Assembly (NCBI GenBank): GCA_038503075.1
Contig: JBCAML010000017.1
Coordinates: forward strand, 372,001 to 436,000
DNA: 64,000 nucleotides
Source of the DNA: Gyromitra esculenta
Lineage: Eukaryota; Ascomycota; Pezizomycetes; Pezizales; Discinaceae
Direction: 5' to 3'
Shown in pieces: positions 46,995-57,933 of this stretch. The translations under genes and the position numbers were made by a program. Below the pieces are notes generated by a model. That model was given only the letters and a program-made list of their open reading frames with translations, did not search any database and was not told the DNA's origin. How positions within the stretch are numbered: the first letter of the stretch is position 1; the number at the start of each line of letters is the position of its first letter.

Positions 46995-47363
46995 TCAGGA
47001 AACTTGAAAGCTTCGAGAGTTATTAAAAATCAACTTGACGAAATCCAATTCCAACAATTCATCCACCTCCTTAAGCTCAGGCAGGTTTCCAAAAGCCTAT
47101 TTTAAAAGCCTACAACCGCTTTAGCTTTCTTCCCCTCCAACCGCTCAGCAATATTGAAAACATGAGCTGTGATCTTGCCTAACGCGTTGGTTTTAAGAAG
47201 TAGTATATATATTGTAAATATCACCGAAGACGTAAAGATGTGGATTCGGGAGCAAGTTTTCAAACGATTGAATTACCCATCCGTCGTCGTCGCCGCCAAC
47301 AAAAGACAAAAAGTTCGCATGCTCCAGCGTTTCCACTAGTTCTGGAGGGAGCTCTGGGTTGAA
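46995..47363 (-). pseudogene. Decayed tandem copy of the BTB/POZ gene (C-terminal half)
   Basis: Same strand as, and about 350 bases downstream of, the intact BTB gene. One frame reads ENLLPNPHLYVFGDIYNIY, matching LLPSLELYILGDMYNI of the intact protein, then hits a stop. After frame breaks it reads KAFGNLPE and EVDELLE, matching KAFENLPERVEMDPLLEF, and then DFVKLIFNN, matching DFLKLILNH, ending at a stop in the equivalent place. Roughly 30 codons between the last two blocks are deleted. The N-terminal BTB half is absent. The combination of stops, frameshifts and a deletion marks a pseudogene. Confidence 0.75.
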
Positions 47364-47710
47364 TTAAAATGAAATTTGGCGAGGCTCTCTCTCTACCCAC
47401 ATGTATTTTCAACAAGAGCTTGGGAGGTTTGTAAGTCTATAGCTAAAAAAAATTGTGTAACAGATATTCCAGACTAGATATTAGCTAGAGATACAGATAT
47501 GGCTATATAATATATCGCTTTACTTAGCACCTACAGTACTACTTGTGCTTATTTCAACATTAGAAATAGAAGAAACGAAAGACTGATTTATGTAGGTTTT
47601 CACTCCTATACCTTTTCTTGGTTTCAGGGCGCGCGATGGTCTTATATAATAATCAGTAGTCAATTTGAAGTCTAATAAAAAAAAGTATCCTCCCGCGTGA
47701 CAAAAGCAAG

Positions 47711-48364
47711 CTATTGCCAGGGTGGTTTGTTGCTCTCAGAAACATGGTTCAAAATCAACTTAAGAAAATCAACACGGTCGTTTCTTATAAAAATATTGAG
47801 AAATCCTTGGTCCTCTTTATAAAAATTCAGCGTCCAAGCCGCATACTTTCCCAAGAATTCCAATAATGGGTCCATTTCCACGCGCTCAGGTAAGTTTTCA
47901 AAGGCTTTTTGAAACAGTTGGACGAAAATCTTGACCGTCGGTTCCCCGCGATCATGGCGAATACAACGGATATATATGCCGATTTTGCAGTATGCTATGT
48001 CTTTGAGTTGTTGGATGTTGTACATATCACCAAGGATATAGAGCTCCAAGCTTGGGAGTAATTGTTGGAGTGGCGGTTTTGGTTCCTCCAGATTTCCCTC
48101 GTTGAGAAGCCCCGATTCCTCTACCAGTTCTGAATAATCACCGGTATAGCAGAACTCTAAAAATCGACCCATCGTTTCCTCGGATATATGTGCCATATCC
48201 ATACTCCCACCAACCCCTTCCTTCATCTCATTAAAGACATGCCCTCGTAACTCCGGTGAGATATTAGCGAGAAGCTGTTTATGCACGTAGAACGGTTTAA
48301 GTTGTGGTCCCGTCCGTAGTATGAACATTTCGGAAGATATGAACCTGACCGTGCAGAACCTCAT
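47711..48364 (-). CDS. BTB/POZ domain protein
   Basis: BTB domains mediate dimerisation and often recruit Cullin-3; the substrate here is unknown. A single exon of 217 codons is seen. The BTB fold is recognisable in TVRFISSEMFILRTG, the hallmark FYVHKQLLANISPELRG, and HISEETMGRFLEFCYTGDYS, followed by a helical BACK-like tail with SLELYILGDMYNIQQLKDIA and KAFENLPERVEMDPLLEFLG. This is the layout of the many lineage-expanded fungal BTB proteins. The start at 48364 leaves a very short N-terminus, so a further 5' exon may be missing; the frame immediately upstream closes quickly. A decayed paralogue lies downstream in tandem. Confidence 0.75.
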   Translation of the reverse strand: MRFCTVRFISSEMFILRTGPQLKPFYVHKQLLANISPELRGHVFNEMKEGVGGSMDMAHISEETMGRFLEFCYTGDYSELVEESGLLNEGNLEEPKPPLQQLLPSLELYILGDMYNIQQLKDIAYCKIGIYIRCIRHDRGEPTVKIFVQLFQKAFENLPERVEMDPLLEFLGKYAAWTLNFYKEDQGFLNIFIRNDRVDFLKLILNHVSESNKPPWQ

Positions 48365-49015
48365 TAGCTAGACGAAAATCCCTATGTCGATAGTCCTTCC
48401 GGTTAAATACCTCCTGTAATCGCAGGGAGAGCGTGCTGTCATTTTTTCGATAGATAGTAGCAAGTATGATGTTTGTAAACGTAAATATCCGTAGAGAAGG
48501 ATCTAAATCAAGTTAGTATGAGTGAAAGACTGGGGGGGATCTTTTGAGTTTGAAATATAACCCGGCGTTTCTTGGTTCTACTAAAATAAGAACTTGTGTA
48601 ACCAAAATTCAGGCAACCATGGATTTGTTGTATCATACAATCTCACTCGATACTAGAGTACGAAAAAAGATGAATTTGGTACGGTATTGGTACAGTATTT
48701 TATAGAATTTTTGGCTCAGGAGATGCTGTTTTATTACCGTATCTTTCAAGAAAGCGACGGTTCATGAGCTCTCACTCGATGTGTGATGTGTTAGAGAGTC
48801 ACTCTTCTAGTAAACAACCTATTTACTTGAGTCACAATTATATAAATTATAGAGAACGAGTTTCCCTTACCCCAAACGAAACGCCGAACATAAGATCCTG
48901 CAAAGCATTGAACATAAATGCCAAGCCAGGGCAAGGGCTCTTTATCAACACGTGCCCCACCTTAGATCAACTCTATCAACAAACCGTCACTTGATAACGC
49001 GTCTCCCAACTTCAG
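48365..49015. promoter_or_regulatory. Divergent region BTB gene / DAD1
   Basis: About 650 bases. A minus-strand frame from 48510 to about 48300 (reading TIYRKNDSTLSLRLQEVF) runs into the BTB gene in a different frame and lacks a start, so it is not called. An ACGCGT word (48997-49002) lies just before the DAD1 start. Confidence 0.4.
48997..49002. promoter_or_regulatory. Candidate MCB (ACGCGT) box upstream of DAD1
   Basis: ACGCGT ends 13 bases before the DAD1 ATG, probably inside or next to the transcribed leader. It is consistent with, but no proof of, G1/S regulation by an MBF-like factor. Confidence 0.25.
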
Positions 49016-49452
49016 ATGTCGTCCTCCCGTAACGTTTCCACCGGCGCAGAGCCAGAGAAATCTTTTTTCGAACGTATGTGCCATTTATACCTTTCATTGG
49101 TAGAGAAAAGGGCTAATAAGCAAATTTGACCAGAGCAAAGAGACCAACTAGTTTCCGAGATTGCGTTATCGCTTGAACATGTCCTCATGAATATGAACCT
49201 CCTGAATAGATCCCTAGAAGGCGTTATCGCTGTTTGTGCCCTCTTAATTTCGATCTCCGCTAGTAGGTGGATGGATTTCAATTAACAGGATAGCAGGTCG
49301 GCAAAGAATTCGAGTCAGTTGAGGCTCTCTGGTCACAGTTTGAAAATGTCATGGGGAAGAACCCAGAAGAGACTAGAGGAGATGATGACGATGAGGAAGA
49401 AGAGACTACATTGCGGGAGATGAAAGACAGACGTGCGAAACAGTCAGCGTGA
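49016..49452 (+). CDS. DAD1: DASH/Dam1 complex subunit Dad1
   Basis: Outer-kinetochore DASH ring subunit needed for microtubule attachment. Exons are 49016-49073, 49134-49231 and 49297-49452, giving 103 residues. It reads [20 protein letters not shown], then the family core [40 protein letters not shown] and [13 protein letters not shown], and ends in an acidic tail (DDDDEEEE). Two introns fall inside the core and are both needed to join it. The start is chosen at the first ATG, right after an ACGCGT-containing leader. Together with DAD3 it makes two of the ten DASH subunits in one 64-kb window. Confidence 0.94.
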
Positions 49453-49742
49453 TAATGGGGCTCTTTTTATGGTGGAGTTTTGCTGTCTATACTTCAATTG
49501 CTATATGATACACCTTTTTTCATACGAATCTTTAACTCGAAGAGATCATTAGATACCACTTCTGTGAGTTGAAGGGAGAGTTTGTGGATATTTGGCGCTA
49601 TCGGTGCCTTGTTTTCAGGGGTTTTGCTCTAGGCTTAGTACGGTAATTCTTAAGAGAGTTCTTCTAATTACAACATCACAATACCTCCAGAGTTTAGAGC
49701 GATGTAAGCTTCCAGATACATTATAGAGCAAGACCTTCCCAG

Positions 49743-50393
49743 TCACCATCCAAACATACACACGCTAGCCGTAACAATAGTGGCAACGATCGCACCTGCG
49801 GCTGCTGCAACGGACTGCATTTTTCCCATCATCGCCATTGACGTCAAGAATGCAAAAGTACTCCCCAATGGGGTAAAAGCACCATATGCATATGACTGCC
49901 ATGCGGCCGCGATAGAACCTATAAGTCATATATCTTAGTTTCGTACTGTAGAAGGGAATAAATAAATATATTTATACCAGTCACAACTCCTCTCACTCCA
50001 AACCCTAGCTTATGGGCCACGAGCACATAAACTATGAAAAAAATGATCAGCCAGCCCATTCCAAGCTCGATGGCTTCTGTAGACAGGCATCGTAGTTATT
50101 AGAAACTTAGATCCAAGATAAAGATAAGCCAGAAGGGGCACCCAACGGGGAGTCTTTAACCAGTCGGACATCTCGTGAAACCGGTACAGTTCCCAAGACT
50201 CCAGTGCCTGATACCACAACGCAAATCGGCCAGGTTCTAGGTTCTGATACCACTCTACGGTTATGCTTGCGACACGGCGCACATGTTTTGCTCCTTGGAC
50301 GAGAGAACCCTTTTTCGCCGCAAAGTTCTGGGCCGAGAGAGTATCCGCGACGAATTCCTGGATATTGAAAGGGAGTACCGGATTTTGGCTCAT
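49743..50393 (-). CDS. Small membrane protein with ISG12/IFI6-27-like hydrophobic domain
   Basis: Exons are 50393-50147, 50076-49978 and 49918-49743, giving 173 residues in one frame. The N-terminal ~80 residues (MSQNPVLPFNIQEFVADTLS) are soluble and helical. A membrane helix follows (ELGMGWLIIFFIVYVLVAH). The Gly/Ala/Ser-rich hydrophobic block GVRGVVTGSIAAAWQSYAYG, GAFTPLGSTFAFLTSMAMMG and AAAAGAIVATIVTASVCMFG resembles the ISG12 (interferon-alpha-inducible 6/27) fold found across eukaryotes, usually in mitochondrial or endomembranes. The first intron (GTTGGG donor) is chosen because it alone keeps the frame. The family call rests on composition and spacing, not on a search. Function in fungi is poorly known. 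Confidence 0.6.
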
Positions 50394-51799
50394 GGTATTA
50401 GGTTTGTGATTCAGACTTTTGTAAGTGAAGGTGATAGCTGATGAAGCTCTCGAACTAAGTGTTACGATTTGTCTTCCGCAATTGAGAAGTGGAGTCGAAA
50501 ATCGAAAGCTGAAAGGAAACAGCCAGCACGGTCAGGTGTAATATACAAATTACAGATAGGATTGTTGGTTCTGGGACCATCCGACTGGGCGCATGAAACG
50601 AACGACCCAGGATCGCGCAAGCTGCATGTGAGCCAATCAGATCCTCTAAGGTGGCAGGCTGTACATACCCGCGATTCTCCCGTATTTTAGTGGAGCTTAC
50701 CTGTAGCTTTCTCACCAAAAGAGGCATAGAATGGGTGGGGTTCCCGCGAGACATTGTTCTGCAGATCCTGGCTAGAGGTTGAGTGGGAAACAATCAACAA
50801 AGACCAAATTTCGGAGTACTGGCGTCCGGAAGCCTTAGAATATACCTGCGAGTGATACAAAATGAAGATAGCCGACTGTATGCTTTAAGCAGAAGCAGCA
50901 CGCATATGTAGCGTTATGGTATGGCTATAGTGTGACAGACGGGGGTAGTTCGATAAGAAATCGCCGACCGATACATGTTACAAGATTGTAACAAATCCAG
51001 AATAGCTTAAGTACATGCACACGCAGAAGGACTGAGAAAACAACTCCTGGCAGATCAGCGATTGCTCTGTGCAGAGCACATATGTATAATTTAGTATCTT
51101 CGTCCTATCATCCCTCGCTTTCATCAAATCTAGATACCAAAGCCCGAACTTGATCAAATTCACTATTTCCATCGTATCTACATACATAGGGTTCAAGATA
51201 ATACAGGATATAAAATGAGGATCAACAAAAAAATGGGATTACTTTAGACAAAGTATATAATAAAATAAAAGACAAGAAAGAAAGAAAAATAGTACTCCGC
51301 CGACGCCTCTTCCATTTCCACGATGCGTTAATCCTTCTCCTTGCTATGAAAGAAAGAACAAAAACCCGAAACGAACCCTCACCAGCAACATATCGGTACG
51401 TTCTCAACATAAAGAGTCAACATCACTTCCCTTTTGCCTGCTCCAATTACACCCACATAGCCCGTGCATACATGAATCCAATTGCAGCTTGACACGTTAG
51501 GTTCGTGCGCGACATGATTCGTTCCCAAGCCTGCTTGGCTAAAGTATTCTTCGTCCCCCTCACATAACTGTCTCGCGTACTCCACTCCTACCACATGTAA
51601 ATCCCCCTAGAAAAAAAAAAAAGGAAACGAAGATCGCGTAGATATACAGACGATCTCCCCCAAAAAAATAAAAGGAAAGGAAATGAAAGGAAACCTGACG
51701 AAAGGAAATATGTATGAAAAAACCGGTGGTAAAGGGGGCACATAGGTGCATGAGGAGTCTCAAGGGAAAGGAAAACTGTGGCAGCTTCGACAGAGCTGT
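50394..51799. other. 1.4-kb intergenic region
   Basis: Divergent side of the ISG12-like gene and 3' side of the Rho gene. A 112-codon minus-strand frame (50455-50793) has no recognisable features. The sequence from about 51190 onwards is A-rich, with GAAAGGAAA words near 51660-51710, probably the 3' UTR of the Rho gene. Confidence 0.4.
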
Positions 51800-52710
51800 C
51801 TACAAAATCGTGCACTTCTTCTTCTTCTTCCTCCCTTTGCTTTTGCCATCACCGACTGCCATATCCATCGCTAGGTCAAATACTTCGTGTACGCCGACCA
51901 TCTCTTTACTGCTGCATTCTGCATAGCGTGCACCCATCCGTTTTGCCACGTCTTCCCCTTGTAATTGAGTCACCGGTGTCATTCCATGCGTCTTCAGGAG
52001 CTCGATAACGTTCCTGTTTTTGCGGAGATCTGTCTTGAGGCCAACGAGGACGAGAGGGGTTGATGGACAGAAGTGGAGAACTTCAGGATACCACTGAAGA
52101 GGAACAAAACATGTAAGCTTTAACTTGTGTTAGAATCGGGTGGGGGGGGGTTATTACCTTATCTAGCACATTTTCTAGTGAATGGGGCGAATCGATAGCG
52201 AAGCAGACGAATAGAACATCTGTCTCTGGGTAAGATAAAGGTCGTAAACGATCATACTCCTCCTGTCCCGCCGTATCCCATAACGCTAGCTCAACTGTCT
52301 TGCCACTAGCTTCATGGTTCTTGTGTGTGATATAGTTCTCGAATACTGTGGGTACGTATTTCTATTGTATCAAAGTCAGCAAAAAAAAATAAAATCATCG
52401 ATAGAATTGTGATAAGTTAGGGTATACAAACCTCTGGGAAGTATCCTTGTGAATACGATATTAGCAGACACGTTTTTCCGCATCCACCATCACCTACGAC
52501 GACAAGCTTCTTCGAGTATGAGGGTGAGACGCCAGGGGTTGTGACGCCCGTCGAGCGAGAGGCTCGTGAGACTACTGTTGATGGATCTGACATCATACTA
52601 GCCGGTGTGCCACTACAAAAAGACGTAAACAAACGAATGTACAAGTGATAGTGGTGGGAGGGGCTAACTTACATTCTTGAATGTGCGTTTGGCCAACTAG
52701 AGGTACTCAT
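51800..52710 (-). CDS. rho4: Rho-family small GTPase, Rho4 type
   Basis: Membrane switch protein; Rho4 in filamentous fungi controls septation and actin-ring assembly (family knowledge). Exons are 52710-52673, 52612-52432, 52361-52158 and 52093-51800, giving 238 residues. A Ser/Thr-rich N-terminal extension of about 45 residues, characteristic of Rho4, precedes the P-loop GDGGCGKT (53-60). Effector loop YVPTVFENY, switch [19 protein letters not shown] and VGLKTDL follow, then the Rho insert and a polybasic KGRKKKKK. The C-terminal CaaX box is CTIL, with Leu predicting geranylgeranylation. The canonical glutamine of DTAGQ is present, so it should hydrolyse GTP. The first coding exon holds only 12 complete codons, starting [12 protein letters not shown]. 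Confidence 0.92.
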
Positions 52711-53181
52711 TGTTGTGTAAATGCTAGACCGGAGTGACAAAAGACAAATAGAATGATGATGCCTGCCTGCCTGAGCTAACTAGTAGGTTTGGCGTGGGCT
52801 AGCGATGAAAGCTAAGATGCTTTGTAGTAATCGGACACAAGTGAATTTTGTTCACCGTGAAAGTAGAAACACCCGACCAAACTGGCAGATAGAATGGTTA
52901 TGAAGCGAATTTCGCAGAGGGATGGAAGAAAAGATGTTGAGGAGGTGAATAGAAAGTTTGCGATGGGTGGTGGAGTTTATGATGATGGAGGGGGCTGATG
53001 AGCGTTTTGAAGAAGGTTTATCCGTTGGGACGGTCCTGCAAATCACAACAACACAACATAGTGAGTTGTTGCCGCAGCAACGCCAAGCTCTCGAGAGCCA
53101 AGGCGTAGACTCCCACGATGCTGCCAATAACCGAAAAGTTCGGGACATGGCGTCATAAATAACTAAAATAAGATGCGCTAG
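52711..53181. other. Upstream region of the Rho4 gene, no supported gene
   Basis: Overlapping reading frames exist on both strands (plus 52958-53158, minus 52852-53364), but none shows a domain. Which of them is real, if any, cannot be decided by eye. Confidence 0.35.
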
Positions 53182-53380
53182 GGCGCAACAGGCACAAAAA
53201 TGGCTGCTGATCTTTGTTTTCGATAGATCACGGATTCGCTTCATTGGTTCCGAGATCGTAGATGAGACAATCACTCCAGGGCTAACTGCTACCATCCTTG
53301 TCAAACATGCCAAACACGCGGGGATGTCAACAGCGAAGCTCATCGAAGAAATCCTCAAACTCAATCAAATATTGCGATGA
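53182..53380 (+). other. Possible last exon of an unrecognised small helical protein
   Basis: From an AG at 53180-53181 a frame reads AQQAQKWLLIFVFD, then DETITPGLTATILVKHAKHA, GMSTAKLIEEILKLNQILR and a stop at 53378-53380. The C-terminal half is regular amphipathic helix, more protein-like than chance. No upstream exon with a matching splice phase was found; the nearest frame with a GTGAGT donor (52958-53060) ends in the wrong phase. It may be a real small gene, or a shadow of the overlapping minus-strand frame. Confidence 0.2.
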
Positions 53381-53774
53381 AGTGCGTGCGTTGTTGTGGT
53401 CGACCAGGGACAAAGGCCTTAGAGATACTATCTGACGTGAGGGGTAAAGATTTACGATCAGAGGGAGGGATTTACCCCCCCCAATAAGTCAAATTTTTCT
53501 TAGCACTACTTTACCAGAAAGCAGCAATACCTGGCAACGACCCCTCAGGACCTTGGGACGGACTATAGTTCCGGGTTGGCTAGCCCTGCGACCTTTTGTC
53601 ATTCCGCATCTCTAGCAATGTAGCTATAATATGCTACTACATCAACAATCACCAAGCTTCACAAATTTGGTTCCACAAGGCACTCTCGAATATGCTTCTT
53701 GTGGACAATACTGCTCTTATATCTCATATGCCTTCAGAACTAAAGGAAAATCAATCCTAGAGTGGAGTACTTGG
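53381..53774. other. Intergenic, no gene seen
   Basis: About 390 bases; the right end probably includes the 3' UTR of the transporter gene. Confidence 0.4.
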
Positions 53775-56451
53775 CTAAAATTTCCCCACTCTTGTATTCT
53801 CAATCCTTTCCACTAGCAACCCATCTGCCTTCTCCAGCTCTAGTTCCTTGCTTGTTAAGCCCTCACTTCCTAACCTCTCTGGGACTCCAAAAAGCTGATC
53901 CATTTCTTCCAGTGAGAGCCCTTTGGTTTCTGGAACACAGAAAAACGACCATACACCCATCAAGACCATTAGCGATGCGAAGAAGAAATAGGTTCCGTAA
54001 CCAAGACTTGTAATCATGTATCTACAGGTTTAGGACGGTCAGTAAGGAATTTCAACCAATGGAAGCTGAGCGAGCGTTACGGAGTTGTGCGAGATATTAT
54101 AAAGGACCAAAGCCATTGGTCAGCTGTGGTTATTGCAACACTACGAGAGAGAGTTAGAATCATAACATGAGTCGATCTCTGTTTACAAAATAAAGTGAAG
54201 GCCATACCAAAACATACGAATCCCAATTGGAAATATCTCAGAGCTTAAATCAACAAATAACGAGTAAGCCTAACGCTAAGCTAACTAAAAAATACGGGAC
54301 GGCGGTGTACCAGTAGACCTGTCATAAAAACTTTGTCAGCTAAAGGTTTACAACAGGGATATAGAAAGTGGGCTTCACATACCCATGTTGTGCCTTGCCA
54401 AGTCATGCAGTAAATCTACAAAGTTCTACTTGTGAGCCAAATTTGTAGACTTGAGATAGTCCCAACTTGGAAGAGTCGTATATACCAGCCCATACAGATA
54501 TACACAAACCATCGCAATGTAACCCCAAGCGCTTTTTGTGAATTCTCCCTTTGCGGCTGCAGTTGTTGGGTCCGCTTTCATAACATAACCACCAATATAC
54601 CACCTTTAAACGCAGCTTAGCCACATAAGTCACTATCCTACGGCTACGTACTTCAACAGAACCCAGGAGATGAAAACATACATTGGAAGACTACCCACGA
54701 ACGCCCCATAAATCAAGGCTTTCCGCCTTCCTACCCTCTCAGCCACCCAAAATGCAAATATTACCATACCCAATGTTTTTGCAATTCCGTAGCAGCCTGT
54801 CGCAAACAGTTTCGTCGAAGTCCCTGTTAAGCCGAGAGTTTCAAAGATACGAGGTGAATAATAGGTGAGGATCTTTATTATTATCTCCATGTTAGCATGG
54901 ACGGAAACAAACAAGCACGAGGCAGTATAGACAACAAACATTGACGCCTGTCAAATTCTGGCAAGCCATCAAAAGAAGCCCAATTCCGATGCGGTTACGA
55001 TTCCCTTTAAGAGAAATCTCTTTAAAACTGGGCCAGGCATCAGTATTAGACTCACTTCAATGCAATCCCAAAGGCTACCTACTTTGCCCCCAAGGTGTTT
55101 CCTCCAGACTTTGACCTCTCGAATTCAAGTTGTTCCTTTATTCCGCTAAGTTCTTTCATAATGTATTCGTGATCACCCGGGAGATTCCGAAGGTAAACTA
55201 GATTATTCCGAGCTTGATCCCAGTTGTCCATTTTACAGAGCCAACGAGGAGATTCCGGGGCAAGTAAAGATGCAATAAGAAGTAGTGAACCTGGAATTAG
55301 TTGAATTCCGACTGGTATAAGCCATTGTCTTGGCCCCGTTGGGTCTACGGTCCTATCCACAACATAATTGATCCAAAAGCCCTAGTCGACAAGTGAATAG
55401 TCAGGCCACACTCCTGCACGAAAACCAGCCACTTTTGGGGATACGAGATACGAACCAACATGCCTCCAGCTTGGCTCATTATCTCAAATACTCCCACGAG
55501 TCTCCCACGAATACTAGGTGGTGAGGTTTCTGCAATATAAACAGCTATAATTGCCAAGTTATAATCAGAGCCCCATTCAAGATAGCTAAAAGCCACAGAC
55601 CCGAGAACTTACGAACGATTAATGAAGCACTACCAATCGCAAGGCCAGTTACCGCCCGACCAGCGTAGATAAAAGATAGCCGTCCGGCGGCAGCAGTCTG
55701 TATATTGAAAACGAACGATAGACCTTTAGCCTTATATTCGCTTTAGGTATATTCAAAAACTTCCGTATTACCATTACGGCTGCACCCAAGCAAAATACTA
55801 TGGATGCCATGATCATCCCTTTTCTACGCCCGAATTTCTCTACAAGCGGAAACGTTAAGAGGGCCCCTAAAACGCATCCTGCTTGGAATGTTGAAACAAT
55901 ATTCCCTAAAAGCTTTGTCAGATACACGTTCCGATTATGTATAGGAAAGCGAAAGCATCTCTTGAAAAGTGTAGATATATACCTGATAACGTATCACGCT
56001 CGTGTTGGCTTTGTACAGCCAATCCAAAATCCCGCTATTTATGAAGAAATCAGTAAGCCAATCCTCTTTCGTATACCCTCAAACGAGAGAAAATACTTTA
56101 AATGATTCTAGCGCTTGTGTGCCACCAATAAAAGCCGTATCAAACCTATCACCAGACCAGCATATTAGTTCATGGCCTAGCTGGGCTGCAATGACCTATC
56201 TGCCATCACTAATCCAACTCAAACCTTACCCCACTGCTACAGCAGACATTGATACCCCGACAGCTTCCTTACGTTAGCTAAATTGGAGAGGACATTAGGC
56301 GTCTTGGTTGAGTCAAGCCCAGGGAATTAACCAAACACAAGCCGGCCTATTACTTGTTATCAGCCAGACTAGTAAGCTCACCTAAAAACTGCACTTTCCA
56401 GTTCCTGACCTCCTTCGGGTCACTGGTGTTTTCGGCGTGAAAAAAAACCAT
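53775..56451 (-). CDS. MFS sugar porter family transporter (quinate/monosaccharide type)
   Basis: Twelve-helix plasma-membrane proton-coupled transporter by family. Exons are 56451-56382, 56185-56097, 56034-55983, 55905-55772, 55697-55613, 55544-55456, 55381-55083, 55027-54940, 54872-54652, 54603-54486, 54415-54383, 54318-54311, 54243-54208, 54140-54081 and 54021-53775. The joined frame is 542 residues, the normal length. Landmarks: [154 protein letters not shown]. These sugar-porter signatures are intact, so it is probably functional. Substrate is uncertain: the N-terminus and [11 protein letters not shown] block resemble quinate permeases. Exon 12 is an 8-base microexon. Confidence 0.88.
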
Positions 56452-57867
56452 GGCTGTGTAGCCAGTACTACGAGGTTAGCTGTGGTTAGGAATTATGCCT
56501 AGGCAACCAGCTAACATTAACCAACAGCAATGAATAGATCTAGAGAGAGATCAAGACCAAGATAATTATGGCTACGTACAATTTATTTGGGGGAACGAAG
56601 CTTTTTAACAGCAGTATATTCCGCTTACCGAGTCGTGGCAAGATTTTTATCTAGTAAAGTGCACGCAACACGAATATCATAATAGCGAACCTGCCAGATG
56701 TAGCCATTAAACCCTCAATGGTATCTTGCCCGTTGAGTGTACCGTACCGCTGCACATATTTTTCCCCCAAAAAATCATCACGCGCCTGCAAACGGAAGCG
56801 ATCAAGAGCCAGATTTTGTGAAGGTTGACGATCGACAGTACAGTTCCGGTTTCTCGATAACATCGATCTCCCAAATGCGGAGTTTTCCCCGTACTTGCCA
56901 AATCGGTTAGTTGCAGTTAACGGTCATTTCATGTTTCCAGGTTTCTGGCTGACTACCTATTTCACAGATATCAATTACCAGTGTACGGAGCTGAACGCAT
57001 GAACGAGAATTCAGTTGTCTAGGGACTGACGTCGGGTTTCCGAGCAAGTATTTGCCTCAAGCTCCAAAACTTTATGTTGGCTTGCTAAATACTGCCATCC
57101 ATAACAGGCTAATCCTTTCATTCTCGGTGTGATTACTATGGATATCACATTTCCAAATCAAGCTATCGACGAAAAGATTGGTATTCTGCCAGAACCCAGG
57201 ATCCGGATATATATTGCGAGCAGGGTACAGTACAGAACAAACCCTAGTTATAGCCAAGAGCTAGTACATATGCACAGCGGAGGTCCTCCGCTGCTACATC
57301 TTTACAAAAAAACGCGGGGTAACTGCTTTTCGGCTATCGGTAATTTATAGTTACATGTAGTATCCAAATAGCCAATAGTACCTGTACGTATAATTACAAC
57401 CCTTCACACCAGATCATACATTCACGTAGAATTTTCCAACGACTATTTATCGTTAAGAGAAAACTTCATCGTACGGCCTAGGCCTACCCAGTCAGATATA
57501 ACAGAAGCACGCATATAGCGCGTCACGTGTAGAAGACAAAGCGAGCTCACCACAATTGTAGACACTGCCTCCGATAGTAATACGACCGAGAGTCTTCGAG
57601 AAACTATCCAACCATAATGCTTTCGTAGGGAAATTAAAAGGTTAAGGCGTTAGGATTGATTTAAACAACGTAGATAAAATATTCACAGTGATGCCCTGCA
57701 ATTACAAAAGCACCGATATCGCCCATTCTAAAGACATAAGCTACAGAGCTAATCATATTTTCGAAATCCCCCATATATTTTGCGCTCACTCTATAGATAT
57801 AGCTATGGTTATGCCATTTTGATAGGTTTGGATAAAACCAGAGAACCAACTACAGGCGTGGATGAAT

Positions 57868-57933
57868 TATCATCATCATCATCATCATCATCATCAGAAC
57901 TAAATGATAAATCTATCTATCTATCTATCTATA
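57868..57933. repeat. Adjacent ATC and TATC microsatellites
   Basis: Eight or so ATC triplets are followed within about 15 bases by a run of TATC tetramers. Both are short, pure and non-coding. Confidence 0.8.

Noticed and set aside
52852..53364. 170-codon minus-strand frame upstream of Rho4
   Set aside because: Rich in Cys, Ser and Arg without domain or start context. It overlaps a more protein-like plus-strand frame and the Rho4 promoter.
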